DNA of 64,000 bases from Mytilus galloprovincialis (taxonomy: Eukaryota; Mollusca; Bivalvia; Mytilida; Mytilidae): NCBI RefSeq assembly GCF_965363235.1, contig NC_134845.1:60417261-60481260 (forward strand), read 5' to 3'. Position numbers and translations under genes: made by a program. How positions within the stretch are numbered: the stretch's first letter is position 1; every line of letters starts with the position of its first letter. The notes under the pieces were generated by a model. It searched no databases and was not told where the DNA came from. It saw nothing but the letters and a program-made list of their open reading frames with translations. This document shows, in pieces, positions 33,410 through 44,912 of this stretch.

Positions 33410-35640
33410 TAACATGATTCAAAATAATCCTTTTAAACATGTCCGTTTCCAAATTTTGCAATGAAATCAAAAAATGAATTAGTGAAAACAATGTTCCGGT
33501 TCTTTTATAGACATATTTGTCTGAATTGCATTTTTGGATTTGTAGCTGATGGAAGTATACCCAGAAAAGTGCTTCGGACGCATGAAATTCATGGTCATGT
33601 TGTTTTCATTTTATATTCTTTAACGAGAGTGTAACCTTTGTACTATACACTTTTGGGCGAGGGGGCAGATGCGGATCAAGGAATCTTATCATGGCAGATC
33701 CCCAAAGTAGACAAAATGTATGGTGGATTTAGTCGAGTGTGGCCGGATTAACCCCCGGGACTAACCATAAATATAGCTCCATAAGGGGGTTTGAATATAA
33801 GCCCTACTCTGCTCAAGGGGACACCCAGTGTAATTGAAAAAAATCTAGCAAATCTACATGTCATGCAATTGACAAGGCCAATTTAAATTATGTTAATTAA
33901 ATACATTATCTAATAAAAGGAGCATTATACCGTGTAAATACACCGGCCGCCTTATCAGACAGATGAAATTTATGACCCCATTAATATATTTAAGAAAGTA
34001 ACACATGATGCATAGCAGAGGCACGTCTGAGTATACCTTCAGATACGATAAAGGATCATCTAGGAAGAGGCCTTTCCCCTATTGTTGAAAAATATGCAGT
34101 CGAATCACGTTGATCTAATCCTCAGTCTAATCCCTAGTTATCTCAACACATCTGTCATCGAAAACGGCGTAGAACATTTTATATTTAACTGCCCCTTTAT
34201 GGTGTTTTGAGAGAAAAATGTAAAACAATGTTGCTAAATTGTTAAGTTTTCAATTGGTTTTCTTTTCAAGTAATGTAAATTAATTGAACTAAATTAATGT
34301 CTTGCATTCAGAATTGGAGTTTGGTTTGTTTGAAATTATCCTTCTTTCGAACCCCCCACCCCCAGCCCATAAATCCCCCCCCCCCCAAAAAAAAAAAGAT
34401 GCCCCGTTCTTGCATATGACTATATTCTTAAACTTATCTTTTAGTCTACATTGTAATAAATAAACACTAAAACTTTTTAAAATAAACTTTCTCTTTTTAA
34501 CTTAAAAGGGGGGACTCATTAAATTTGGAATAATTTTTCTAAAAGAAGGGTTCTCTTACTTTTACCATTAAGAAAATATATAAGTCCAGGAATAAAACAA
34601 AATTCTTGGACATTGTTTGACCATATAATACAAATGTATAGTTCTTTGGGAAAAGTTTCTTCAATTGATATAAATATGTACTTTTCTATTAGGAAGTGGT
34701 TTTTACAACAAAACACTTTTGTAGCACTTTAAATTGATCCCTCATTAAAAGGATAGTCATTTACATTGAAGTGTTACCATTTATTTGAGTGGTTGTTCCC
34801 AATATATTCCTTCATAAGGACAGTTTTCTTTTCCGAACCATCCTCAATGAAAAAAGTTGAGACACAAAATTAAGCTTGAACATGTGAGTCGCCAAAACGA
34901 CACTCTCAAATCAATTATCTATCTCAAAGTCCAAGGATAAAGTTGTAAGTCTGGGATTTTTCTTGATTTGAACATGTTTCCTTTCCGGACCATCGTTATT
35001 AAAAGAAAGTGAGGAGACGTCAAAAGTTTGCTTCAAACAAGTGCGTCCCAAACTGGTTAATAAATCCTTAGTGTGATATGTGACGGACGTAATGCTGTAA
35101 CAATATCATTTTGTCAAACAATACAATTAACACCTGTATTAACTAGTCCTTTGTTGTCTATAAAATGCAACTAGTTGATTATTGATTTTCTGTCAAAATC
35201 TTAACGTGCTCAAGGTCAATTCCGAATATTGTCTAATCAGGTTATTTCCGAGAAACCCGAAAAAAGTAAATAAATAAAATGGCTGAAATTTTAAAATCGT
35301 TATATTTCTTTCGCCAAATTCTTTCGCAAATGATGAATTTTAATCGCCACAGTCATTAATTTTTCGCAAAATACGTAAATGGCGACCGCCAGCGGAAACC
35401 CTGTGTCTATAGATAACCCATTAAGAATATTTACCTGTTAATGTAAATTCTGTTATGACTTATAAATAAACTAACCGTTTTTAATCCATACCTTTATATG
35501 AATTTCAAGTAATGTGTGTCTCATAATTATAAGAAAGAAAATTATTGTTACAAATTGCTTTACTCATAATGCACCCTATTACAAAAACAAAAATTGGTAT
35601 TAAGGAACAGAGTCGAACAAAACTAATACTGTCTGACAAG
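33410..35640. other. non-coding; upstream region or 5' intron of gene 2
   Basis: No coding exon is recognisable. There is a C-rich then A-rich run at 34360-34398. The 3' part is probably the intron leading to the acceptor at 35835; the first, non-coding exon was not found. Confidence 0.4.
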
Positions 35641-35658
35641 GAGCAAGATATTTGCATT

Positions 35659-35738
35659 TTCTTCTTCTTCTTCTTCTTCTTCTTCTTCTTCTTTTTCTTC
35701 TTCTTCTTCTTCTTCTTCTTCTTCTTCTTCTTCTTCTT

Positions 35739-35768
<30 letters not shown>
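35659..35768 (+). repeat. (TTC)n microsatellite, about 110 bp
   Basis: An almost pure CTT/TTC run with one T-rich interruption near 35692. It ends 67 bases before the acceptor (TTCTTTCAG) of the start-codon exon of gene 2 and so lies in the intron's pyrimidine-rich zone. The Phe-rich open frame 35545-35838 is a product of this run. Confidence 0.95.
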
Positions 35769-35769
<1 letters not shown>

Positions 35770-35835
35770 TGTTTTATTATAATTGTTTATATCATTATTA
35801 TTAACATATTAATATCATTCCTATTATTCTTTCAG

Positions 35836-36292
35836 TAGAAAATAGACACATTGTAAGATGGGAAACTTATTGCGTGGTTCATCTCGCCGAAGGGTAGAGT
35901 CTACTACAAACAAAGATATCAAAACATCAAAACCGAAGAAAAGAAAAATTTCAAACCGAATCAAATTAACGAAAACAAAAATCAAACTGAAGCCCGTTGC
36001 AAGCGACAATATGTTATTTGCTCCGAGGGATATGCAGTTGCAAGACCAAGAACATGTAAATCCAAATGATGACAACTTTGGATTGACACCATTAACACCG
36101 CGTGAAATTGATGTAAATCGATTTCGAACATCTGAACGTGGACAAAATGACAATTCTCATAACATTGAAAATGAGATTGAAAAATCTGAGCAAGTTACAA
36201 ATTCTGAACAGCAACCATATCATTTTCCAGGAGACAATAGGAAACAAAAACATATGACTCTTGGAATATATAATGATCAAGATGTACAAGCT
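35836..36292 (+). CDS. gene 2 exon 1 (start codon at 35858)
   Basis: Acceptor ATTCTTTCAG ends at 35835, 22 bases of UTR follow, then 145 codons and donor GTAAGT at 36293, phase 0. After MGNLLRGSSRRRV comes a Lys/Arg-rich segment (residues about 22-50, KPKKRKISNRIKLTKTKIKL), then a polar Asn/Glu/Gln-rich tail. A basic patch after an MGN start is what membrane-tethered myristoyl proteins often show. Position 6 is Arg, outside the usual N-myristoylation consensus, so lipidation is only possible. Beyond the start the exon has little similarity to gene 1. Confidence 0.68.
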
Positions 36293-39200
36293 GTAAGTAT
36301 ATAAGTATTTTACGTGACCCTTAAAACGATAAAAAGTCACAAAAACATATGTTATTCGTATAGTTATAATGTTCTGATTTCTACGATCTTATTTCGGTTC
36401 TTACATATCACATATAACAATTTCTCCAGACAATATATAACGACTCAACCAGCGTATTCAGATAGTTGATGTTTGTCCCCGTATTCAAATGGGTCCGTAT
36501 TCAGGTGAAAAGTATTCAAAATCAAACTTTGATTTAGTTTCATTTTCAAACAAAATCTTTGGGTTCTTGATATGCGGAATCTAAGCATATATTTTGTCCC
36601 AGATTTTAAGTTTGTCAAAATTGGGGTCCGAAATAAAACTTGATTTGATTTGAACAAAAAATAAATGCATAGGGTTCTTTGATAAGCCTGATCTCATCCA
36701 AAATTCAGATTTTGAATTTGGGCCCCTTATCAATTGGTCCATATGGTCAAGGGACAAAGTTATTGTCCTTTGATTTTTAGTCTCATAGTGTGTACAGTAT
36801 ATTTATTTTTTATACACCTTTCAAATTTATTTCACTATATTTGATGTATGAAGTAGTAAGTAGCTTTAAGAGATGAAAACACATTTATAAGATATAGTGG
36901 GGCATGAATTTGTAGGTAAAGTAATGATTTGGTCCAGTTTTAACAGGTGAAAATATTCTGTAAAACTGACGCTCAGACCCCTTAACATAAAATTACCCAT
37001 ATTTTACCCGATAATATTTAAAATTTATATGTTATTTGTCTCAAATATATTTTATGATAGAGCAGGTGCGATTTGTTTAGTTTGCATTTTTTGTCTAAAA
37101 GTACTACATCTAAAGGGTTCAAAGGGTAAAAAAAAAAATAGATTGGGGTTCTTTGATATGCTGAACCTAATCGTGTACTTATATGTTGGATATTGGACCA
37201 TGGAGGGTATATGTCCAATTTCAAATTTGTTTGTTCTAAAACCAAATTCGTCTGTCAGAAATGTATGCAATGTCGATTGTTCAATCGCAATCCAAATTTA
37301 AAGATGTATTGCACATTTAATAAAATAAAAAGAAGAATCAAAGTTTAAAATAGATTAATATCATACTCTTATCTAAGAAATTATACATAAAAATACAAAT
37401 TTGAAAATTTGAAGTTCATTATTATATCATTTGAAAAATAAAGGTCAATTTATAGATTTTTAAAGATATCGTATTAAAAATGAATGATATTTTGAAAAAC
37501 AAATTTAAAGAACTTTGGTTGGTTTGTTTGTTATTCTGTATAAATTGATTTGCAGAATGATATAATCTTTTTATAAAGTGAACCCCTTTCAAAACACATC
37601 TAATGTCGTCCATCAATATAAAGATAAATGAAATTATTGATGTATTTGGATATGCTGAATATTACCGTGTATTTGGATTTTAGATATAGGGCCATAACAG
37701 GTAAAAGTCCAATTTCAAATTTGTCAGTTCTTTGACTTCATTCAGGAACCTGTGATGTGTCAAATATTTGATCACAATTTAAATTCAGCAATGTTTCAAG
37801 CTTGAATACTTGCCTCAACTGTTCAAGGTTCGACCTATGCGGTTATAGCCAGCTTCCCCAAGTGGTTAATTGTACTAGATATGTCATTCTGTGTGATCAC
37901 CATCACTTGTTAAAACAATTTGAGTCTTAAACGATCAATTTGATCTAAACTTCATCCAATGAGGCTGACAATATAAACGTGATTAAACCTTGCAGTCAAT
38001 CTGTAACTGTTCAATACCTTTTTATACGATTCAATATATTGTTTGGTAACAGTTAAGAGCAGCTTTGAACTGTCTGAATATATACTAATCAGATCTTTGT
38101 TTAGTGCAAGCGTATTGTTTGAACAGTACCAGATAAGTATGATAGCTTAATGCGACTGAGCGAGCCTGATTTATACTGTATTGTGCAGTCTTTTAAGAGC
38201 TCTTCCGATACAAATAACCGTTTTATGTTACCAGTGCATTGTAGTTAAAACCACCAAAGCGTATGGGGAAGAGTAACAACTCCGGTTAAATCTTAAATAA
38301 TTTAATATACTTTGATTGCAATGTACAAACGAGTTTAATTTGATGAGTCCATTTACAACTGAGTCAATGCCACTGCTTGTGGAGTTTTAATACACCAACT
38401 GTATCACCAGTCAAGTAGTCAGCATTTCTGTGCTGACATTGATTATCATTGATATGGTCATATTTATAAATTAACTGTTTATAAAACTGTTGAATTTTTG
38501 AAATACTAAGTCTTTTCTTCCTCAGGAATAAATTACCTTAGCTGTATTTGGCAAAACGTTTAGGAATTTTGGTCCTCAATGTTCTTCAACTTTTTTTAAC
38601 TATTTTGGATACGAGCGTCACTGATCAGTGTTTTGTAGACGAAACACGCGTCTGGCGTAAAAATAAAATATAATCCTGATATCTATGATGAGTTTATTGA
38701 TATCGAACAAACATAACTAATTATCATTGAAAAAAACTTGACAAATAGTAAAATAAGGTGGAAAAAAACAGAAATCCAAATGAATGGCTCTACACAAATG
38801 TCAAACAAGAGAGACAGGCTTGGACTACCACTTAACAATTTTGAGGTTTGATACGGTGAAAATTTTTGACTTTCTTCACCCCTTATTCATCACTCATTTG
38901 GTAGTATGAATACGTCATCAATAATGGAATCGCTTTCGTTTATGAAATCAAACTGTTTTAAAGAAAATTTGAAAATTGTTTACTTAATGAAATAGTAATT
39001 ATTTTTCAAATTCTATCTTAGACGGAACTCGGCACTGCAACAAATGTTATACAAACTGTACACCACACATATAACATACAGATACACAGTCCATTCACGG
39101 ACGCCATCGTTATCGGAAACGACAGTACAGTCAATATAACCAAGAAAGAAGGGACTAGACAGCTATTAGTTGATCATTTTATAATGGCAAAAACAGATAC

Positions 39201-42200
39201 AAAGTATATAAGGAAAACTATGGACGAATCATCATTACCACGTCTGAATAAGGTAAATTATCCAAGTAATAATAATGGTTTGGTCTTTTTAATATTAAAG
39301 TTGAGTCAATGCATGATGTATGAATCAGATTACTAAAACTCAGCTATTTTGACATTATAATCTGAATTGTATATACAGGATTTATGTCAGTAGTTCACAA
39401 ACTACGTTCGACCAATTTTTTTTCCAAACAATTGTCCACACCATGTGCATTTAAAAGTTTGAGACCTCAGACCTGCTTGGCGAAAAGATCTCTTAAATGG
39501 CGATCCCTTACCTTAGACTTTGTCATTGTACAGTTAACATTTTTTTACCACTGCGTTCTTACAATTGAAAACGAAATAATTCTTTAAATCTTTAAGGCGT
39601 ACATGTATGTAATGTGAAGTTGCGACTTCAGTACAATCGGAAATAACTTATTATGTTTGATTGCTTAAGAATATCACTAAATTTAATACATTAACTTCAA
39701 TTTCAATTCTCTTATAACAACCTTTATTCAGCTTATAAAGAACTTCACTTATCCTTATTGCAAATCTTATAAATACTTCTCAATAAAATTGATAGAACTG
39801 GAGAAAAAATTATGTTTTTGATTTAGGTATTATGTTGAATGCAGTATATATTTGTATGTATACCATTTAAAAACATGTAATTTATCCTTGCTATTTCATT
39901 CCATCTGTTGAAATGACAATTCAAAATTATTAACATTCCTTTAACTAACAATGTTACCACTTACAGAGAGCTCATACTAAGGTTTGATAATTGCAATATA
40001 AGACGCTGAATTTGTGTGCAATCGAATGTGTGGTTATGTTATTATCCCGTCATTGTGTTATTGTGTTATGGTAAATTTTTATTTTTTGCTAATGTGCTTT
40101 GTCTATATGCATTTTTGCTTTTCATTGTTGACATTTTTTTTATACTGATTAAGATTATAACACTATGTTGAATGTTGTTCATCTATTTTTGACATTTTTA
40201 CCTATTATGTCTGTTTGTTTTGTTCAGAAATTGTTGTCAATTTAATGTAATTTTATGCGACTGTCATATGAGAGAGCGATTTAGCTAGCAAAAATTAAAT
40301 CCCCTATTTTCTACATAAAAAAATACCTGTACAAAACCAGGTATATGGCAGTTATCCATTCGTTTAATGTGTTTGTGTTAAACACATGTCTAATTTTCCT
40401 TTTGATAAGGAACTTTCCGTGTTTAATTTTACTCGGAGTTCAGTATTTTTGTTATTTTACTTTTGGCCAGACAATTCTAGGTCATGTTTTATGAACATTT
40501 AACAAAACCTCTACCAGGCTCGGATTCTAAATATTCATAAAACAAGTCCGGGAATTATCTTACCTATCCTGAGTAGAACAAAAATCGTTCCTTTGTTGAG
40601 CTAATATATCAATGTAGATGTAACATTCGGGTTGACTAATCTTTTTTCATGTGATACTCATTGAAATTTATTATAACGAAAATGTATATTTCATTACTAA
40701 AAAGTTCGATTTTTCAAAAAGATTTGTTTTTATAAGTTCTGTGAGTAAATATTTGCTTTCATTATGTGCCTGTTAATATAATTCATCTTTACTACAAATA
40801 TATAATTGACATTCGCAGTTGTAAATGCATGTCATACGTTAAGAGTTACAAAACAAATATCATTTAAAAATTGCAATTTTTTTTCTAGGACAAAACAGAG
40901 ACAATACAAACTGGGGTTGCTGAGAAAGTTGTTGGAAACATAAGTATAAATTCTTCTTATTGTCTAAATTTAAAAAAATGTATACGTAACTCGGTATCAA
41001 AAGACAATTCTAACAATTTTGAAAACATTAAATTCATACCTTTCACAGTCACGTCTGGTAAACCAATTTGATCTCAACAAAATATTTACTAGGACATCTG
41101 AAATTCTGTCATCATATTGAGTTTTTCTAGTATAAAATATCACAAATATAGACACTGTCGGTCGACTTTCCATCAATTAATTGTCAATATGCTGATAAAT
41201 AGGAGAATGTAATTGTATGGTCAACTAAATGAGAGCATGTCTTGTTTATTACTCTGAGCAATGTAACTTAATAAGACTTTGGAATGACCTTTCTTTCTGT
41301 AAAAAATATGTCTCCCGCTCTGCCATGGGAGAGAGTAAATTATCTCCCTTGTATTAGTCAATCGAAATCTGGCATTTTTAACGTGAAGCATAATAAATAC
41401 AGATATCTCCTGTAATAGTGCCTATGGAAAATAAGTGAAAATAGGAAAGGAAATGAAATTATGCTTCTCAACAACCTACGACCACACAAAGAGTAGTTGC
41501 AATGATTTGTAACGTCAAGAGGACGTGTAACTGATACGACACATTGGATTTAATGTCATCATTCCGACCGGCTACAAATTGGTGCTTGAAGTAAAACCAA
41601 ACAGACATCAGGGTTTTACTGCCGACCTGAGGAAAACTTAGAGTGAATGTATCTCTATTCCCATATTACACATACTTCTTCGTACTAAAATTGAAAATTA
41701 CACATTGATGAGTTTAGGAGAATGCCAAAACACTGATGTATACATACGTTTTATTGGTATGCTCGTTTTCATTTATGTCATGGACAGCTGCGGTAGTAAA
41801 GTCATACCGGTGTCATTTAAATTAGCCTTGGTCCGAGACTGCCTCTCTTTTTTATCTATGACATGACCTTCTAATATTTAACAACAAAACCACAGCTTGT
41901 CGAAAATTCAACCAGCCATGATAGTTTCGTTCATATGCCAATGAGGGTTAGATACATATTATAATTAGTTGGAACTTTGTTCGTCTTTTCAATATCTCTT
42001 TATTATGCCCAATTTATGTTCATTATGTTTTAAGGTCTGTGCGTCAGTTCGTTCGTCCGTTTGTTCGTTCGTTCGTCCGTTCGTCCGTTCGTCCGTCCGT
42101 TCGTCCCGCTTCAGATTAAAGTTTTTGGTCGAGGTAGTTTTTGATGAAGTTGAACTTGAAACTTAGTACACATGTTCCTTATGACATGATCTTTCTAATT

Positions 42201-44812
42201 TTAATGCACTAAACATAGAAAATGATTGTGCGAATGGGGCATCCGTGTACTTAGGACACATTCTTGTTACAAACAAAAAGGGAGATTGAATTTCAATAAT
42301 TATCATCGTTAATATTAATCAAATGTGCTGAATAGCATATACCAATAAGACAGAGAGCATCAAACCAGGTGGTGTAGCAATATCGCAGACATACTCATCA
42401 CTAGATGACATCGGTATCGTAGTACTAAAATAAATTATCAAATTTCATTAAGGTAAAACTAATTCTAAGGTCAATGATACGCTCATGCAATTGCGTATTA
42501 TTTTGAACAAGAATGTGTCCGTAGTACACGGATGCCCCACTCGTACTATCATTTTGTATGTTCAGTGGACCGTGAAATTGGGTTGATAATTTGGAATTAA
42601 AATTAGAAAGATCATATCATAGGGAACACTAGTACTAAGTTAAAAACTACCTTGACTAAACATTTTAACCTGAAGCGGGACGAACGAACGAATGGACGAA
42701 CGGACGAACGAACGAACAGACGGACGAACGGACCCACAGACCAGAAAACCTAATGCCCCTCTACTTTCGTAGGTGGGGCATAAAAATAGACCCATTAAAT
42801 TCAAACTGTAAACTATAGAACTGTCAACTGAGTGCAACATTGAGTCATATTTGGCAACATGTAATTATTTTACGCTTCTTAATTGGTAAACAACTACAAT
42901 TGTGTTCTTGTTTGTCCCGCTTATAGGTCTGTCCAAACACAAAGTTTTTACGAAAGTAATATTTCTCTTGGCCTAATAATCACAAACTTTTGTAAATACT
43001 ACTAGCGTCTTGTACGTCTCCAACAATGAAATTATGTGAATATAGGAGGAAAATACATGGAATATTCGATATCATCTAATCTATTAACTTTACATGTCAT
43101 TGTATTGTACTATATTGTTCTCTGCTGTCTGTCCATGTTTTATATTATGTAATATATGTTGTTAATTTTGCCATGCCATGTTTATGGTTTTGCAGTAACG
43201 ATTCATTCATTCAACTAAGAAAAATATTTCTATATTCACAGCTTCTAAAAAGAGCAAACATAAGCTAAAGAGATCGATATCTGCAGATACAGACCCATAT
43301 CTTTTTCGTCGATCAAAGTCGAACCGAAAATTAAAAAAGCGTGCATACACATTGGATTCAAGGAATATATTGCGCAACTTTCAGTGGACACAATATGAAT
43401 TGGTGCAAGAATCTTTGCTACGTACAGTCTCTTGTAAAATAAAAAAATGTGAATCCGTAGACAGGCTTACAGAAAAAATTGAAGAAATAAAAACTGAATT
43501 GAAAAATCTTGTTGAGCAACCATTGCCCCGTCTGAAAAAACAGTTGAAAAAGTCTTTAGGGAAAGCTGGAAATGAAAACGACCAACACCAGATAACAGAA
43601 CGCATAATAACGGGTTTTAATGGTAATAGCGAATTGATTTTACGCGACGCATACAAAACACTGTCGAAGTTGAAAGAAAGACGCATTGAAGATCTTAATT
43701 CCAAACAATCGGACTCACCGCATGTCAAGGAATTTGCTTATGAAAGAGAAATAATGACAACCAAAGACATTGCAAAAAGAATTATGTCTTTAATTTCTGA
43801 AAAGGTTATTTCATATGTGACTACTTTATTGCCTTTACAAATACAGCAAGAAATTATAACATTTACGTTTGAATGCCAGAAGTCTTTTGTATTAAAACAA
43901 TTGATGATCGATTTTTTTTCTTGCGACTTTAGTACTATAATGAAATATATTCTGAATCCAAATGAATATGCCAAAAACTGGCTTATATCTTTTACAAATA
44001 AAAAAATATTTTATCAGAAAAGTCCAGAAAAAATGCATATTTACGCAAAGATTGCAAAAAATGAAGTGGAGCATACATTTGAAGAAATAAAAACTGCCAT
44101 GATAGAGTCAACAAAAGATGGAATTAGTGTTTCTGACTGGGCGAAAAGTTTTTTACATCATATCCAAAAGTTTAGTTCAGTGCCATTTTCATCGAGAGAC
44201 ATTGATGATCTTCAGCTCCCAAATAAAATTTACTTTAAAAAAATAAATGAAATTTTAAATTCGAATTTGGAAGGCATCAAAACTGAAATCATTGAAAACT
44301 TCAAAAACACTACTGCTAATGACGTTAAATGGAGTGAGGACCCGTATAGTAAAATAATAGAATGTCTTTGGGGTTGTACTGAGTGTTGTCCATTTTGTCA
44401 AGAACCATGCCAGTATAGTGATAAAGAACATGTCCTACAAGGGAATAAACATAAATGTATTCAACATCGACCTGTAGGACTTTGCGGTTTTATGAACGAA
44501 GAGAATAATATGATCATGATAAACAGTTGTAGCCGTCTTGTTAATTCTCCTGATGAGCGTTTAAGGCATAAACATGAATATATTTCTGACCAATGTAGGA
44601 ATTATTATCAAAGCTTATTCAATGGTTGGGAAATTAGACCTTACGTAAATGGTAATGAATGTCAGTACTGGAAATACATAATGTGCAGATGGAAGGATCA
44701 ATTGCAGCAGTTCTATGGTGTAAAAATAAATGATATCGATAATGAGGAGTTGAAATCAATAACTTTTGAAGATGCAAATTGTAGCTTAAATGAGATTTAT
44801 ATATGTAGTTAA
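35858..44812 (+). CDS. gene 2: paralogue of gene 1, RHIM-like motif plus VLIG/URGCP-type C-terminal region
   Basis: Four coding exons: 35858-36292, 39022-39252, 40889-40943 and 43242-44812, giving about 763 residues with phases 0, 0 and 1, identical to gene 1. Residues 1-145 start MGNLLRGSS and contain a strongly basic stretch. The RHIM-like core is I-V-I-G-N-D-S-T-V (174-182). The C-terminal 522 residues resemble the tail of very large interferon-induced GTPases, with the Cys/His cluster from about residue 617. No P-loop GTPase is present in any exon. Gene 2 lies 22 kb downstream on the same strand, so the pair arose by tandem duplication. The function is inferred, not known. Confidence 0.72.
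36293..39021 (+). other. gene 2 intron 1, with repeats
   Basis: Between 36440 and 37800 it holds several diverged copies of a block of the type GGGTTCTTTGATATGCTGAA ... TGGACC ... CCAATTTCAAATTTGT (clear at 36665-36760, 37140-37300 and 37640-37790; a reversed copy is at 46060-46215). At 38345-38690 lies a full copy of the 'ACGAAACGCGCGTCTGGCG' repeat. The open frames in this span come from the repeats. Confidence 0.55.
38345..38690 (+). repeat. 'ACGAAACGCGCGTCTGGCG' family, near-complete copy
   Basis: It runs from CTGAGTCAATGCCACTGCTT through ATCACCAGTCAAGTAGTCAG, ACCTTAGCTGTATTTGGCAA and GACGAAACACGCGTCTGGCG to TAATCCTGATATCTATGATG. It is the most complete copy of the family here, so useful as a reference. 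Confidence 0.75.
39022..39252 (+). CDS. gene 2 exon 2, RHIM-like motif
   Basis: A 77-codon exon between acceptor TATCTTAG and donor GTAAAT, phase 0 at both ends. It encodes TELGTATNVIQTVHHTYNIQ, then IHSPFTDAIVIGNDSTVNIT. The core I-V-I-G-N-D-S-T-V keeps the hydrophobic pattern and the Gly but has Ser where RHIM cores and gene 1 have Asn. The rest (TKKE..RQ.LVD) matches gene 1 exon 2 well. There is no methionine start in this exon, so it is visible only through splicing logic and paralogue comparison. Confidence 0.7.
39253..40888 (+). other. gene 2 intron 2
   Basis: Non-coding. At 40255-40460 it contains a copy of the retroelement tail family (CTGTCATATGAGAGAGCGAT, TTTAGCTAGC, CCTATTTTCTACATAAAAA, GGAACTTTCCGTGTTTAATT), also seen at 17640-17830. 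The open frame 39384-39587 shows no family likeness. Confidence 0.5.
40889..40943 (+). CDS. gene 2 exon 3, mini-exon
   Basis: Acceptor TTTTTTCTAG, 55 coding bases (DKTETIQTGVAEKVVGNI plus one base), donor GTATAA. It leaves phase 1 like its gene 1 partner and shares the opening Asp-Lys-Thr. The donor is weak, so an alternative is that this exon is skipped in some transcripts; skipping would break the frame into exon 4. Confidence 0.6.
42005..42265 (+). repeat. 'GCCCCACC...GGGGCAT' repeat, forward copy
   Basis: TCTGTGCGTCAGTTCGTTCG, a GTCCGTTCGTCC tract, CTTCAGATTAAAGTTTTTGG and GCGAATGGGGCATCCGTGTA are recognisable. The head is diverged (TTATGCCCAATTTATGTTC). Confidence 0.7.
42505..42785 (-). 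repeat. 'GCCCCACC...GGGGCAT' repeat, reverse copy
   Basis: GAATGTGTCCGTAGTACACG, GATGCCCCACTCGTACTATC, CCTGAAGCGGGACGAACGAA and a closing TTTCGTAGGTGGGGCATAAA are the reverse complement of the forward copies. The minus-strand open frame 42640-42840 and the plus-strand frame 41969-42166 come from these repeats. Confidence 0.75.
43242..44812 (+). CDS. gene 2 exon 4: VLIG/URGCP-type C-terminal region
   Basis: The terminal exon encodes 522 residues after a split codon (A|CT) and ends with TAA. The frame is open from the acceptor through 43352, so the region before the first similarity (SKKSKHKLKRSIS..., basic) is coding too. It has NILRNFQWTQYELVQESLLR, a helical middle, the WGCTECCPFCQEPC cluster with NKHKCIQHRP, and YWKYIMCRWKDQLQQFYG ... 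ITFEDANCSLNEIYICS. All Cys and His of the cluster are shared with gene 1. In the VLIG family this region follows a large GTPase domain, which is missing here. Confidence 0.85.
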
Positions 44813-44900
44813 ACTATTATAACATGTATAAACAATTTTAGTTAAAAATGTGTAAATGTGAAAAACGAATTCGAAGTAACTATACATAACATTGAAGGAT

Positions 44901-44906
44901 AATAAA
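44901..44906 (+). terminator. polyadenylation signal of gene 2
   Basis: AATAAA 89 bases after the stop codon of gene 2; canonical hexamer at a plausible distance. Confidence 0.4.
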
Positions 44907-44912
44907 TTTCAG

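Larger units (their letters stand above)
40944..43241 (+). other. gene 2 intron 3, with an inverted pair of repeats
   Basis: It holds two oppositely oriented copies of the GCCCCACC/GGGGCAT repeat (about 42005-42265 and 42505-42785). The rest is AT-rich without visible genes. It ends at acceptor TATATTCACAG. Confidence 0.5.

Noticed and set aside
35545..35838. 97-codon frame with a long poly-Phe run
   Set aside because: It is a translation of the (TTC)n microsatellite and intron sequence.
36092..36340. Minus-strand frame across exon 1 of gene 2 (also 35824-36153)
   Set aside because: Antisense shadows of the start-codon exon, with hydrophobic content caused by the complement of Lys/Asn codons.
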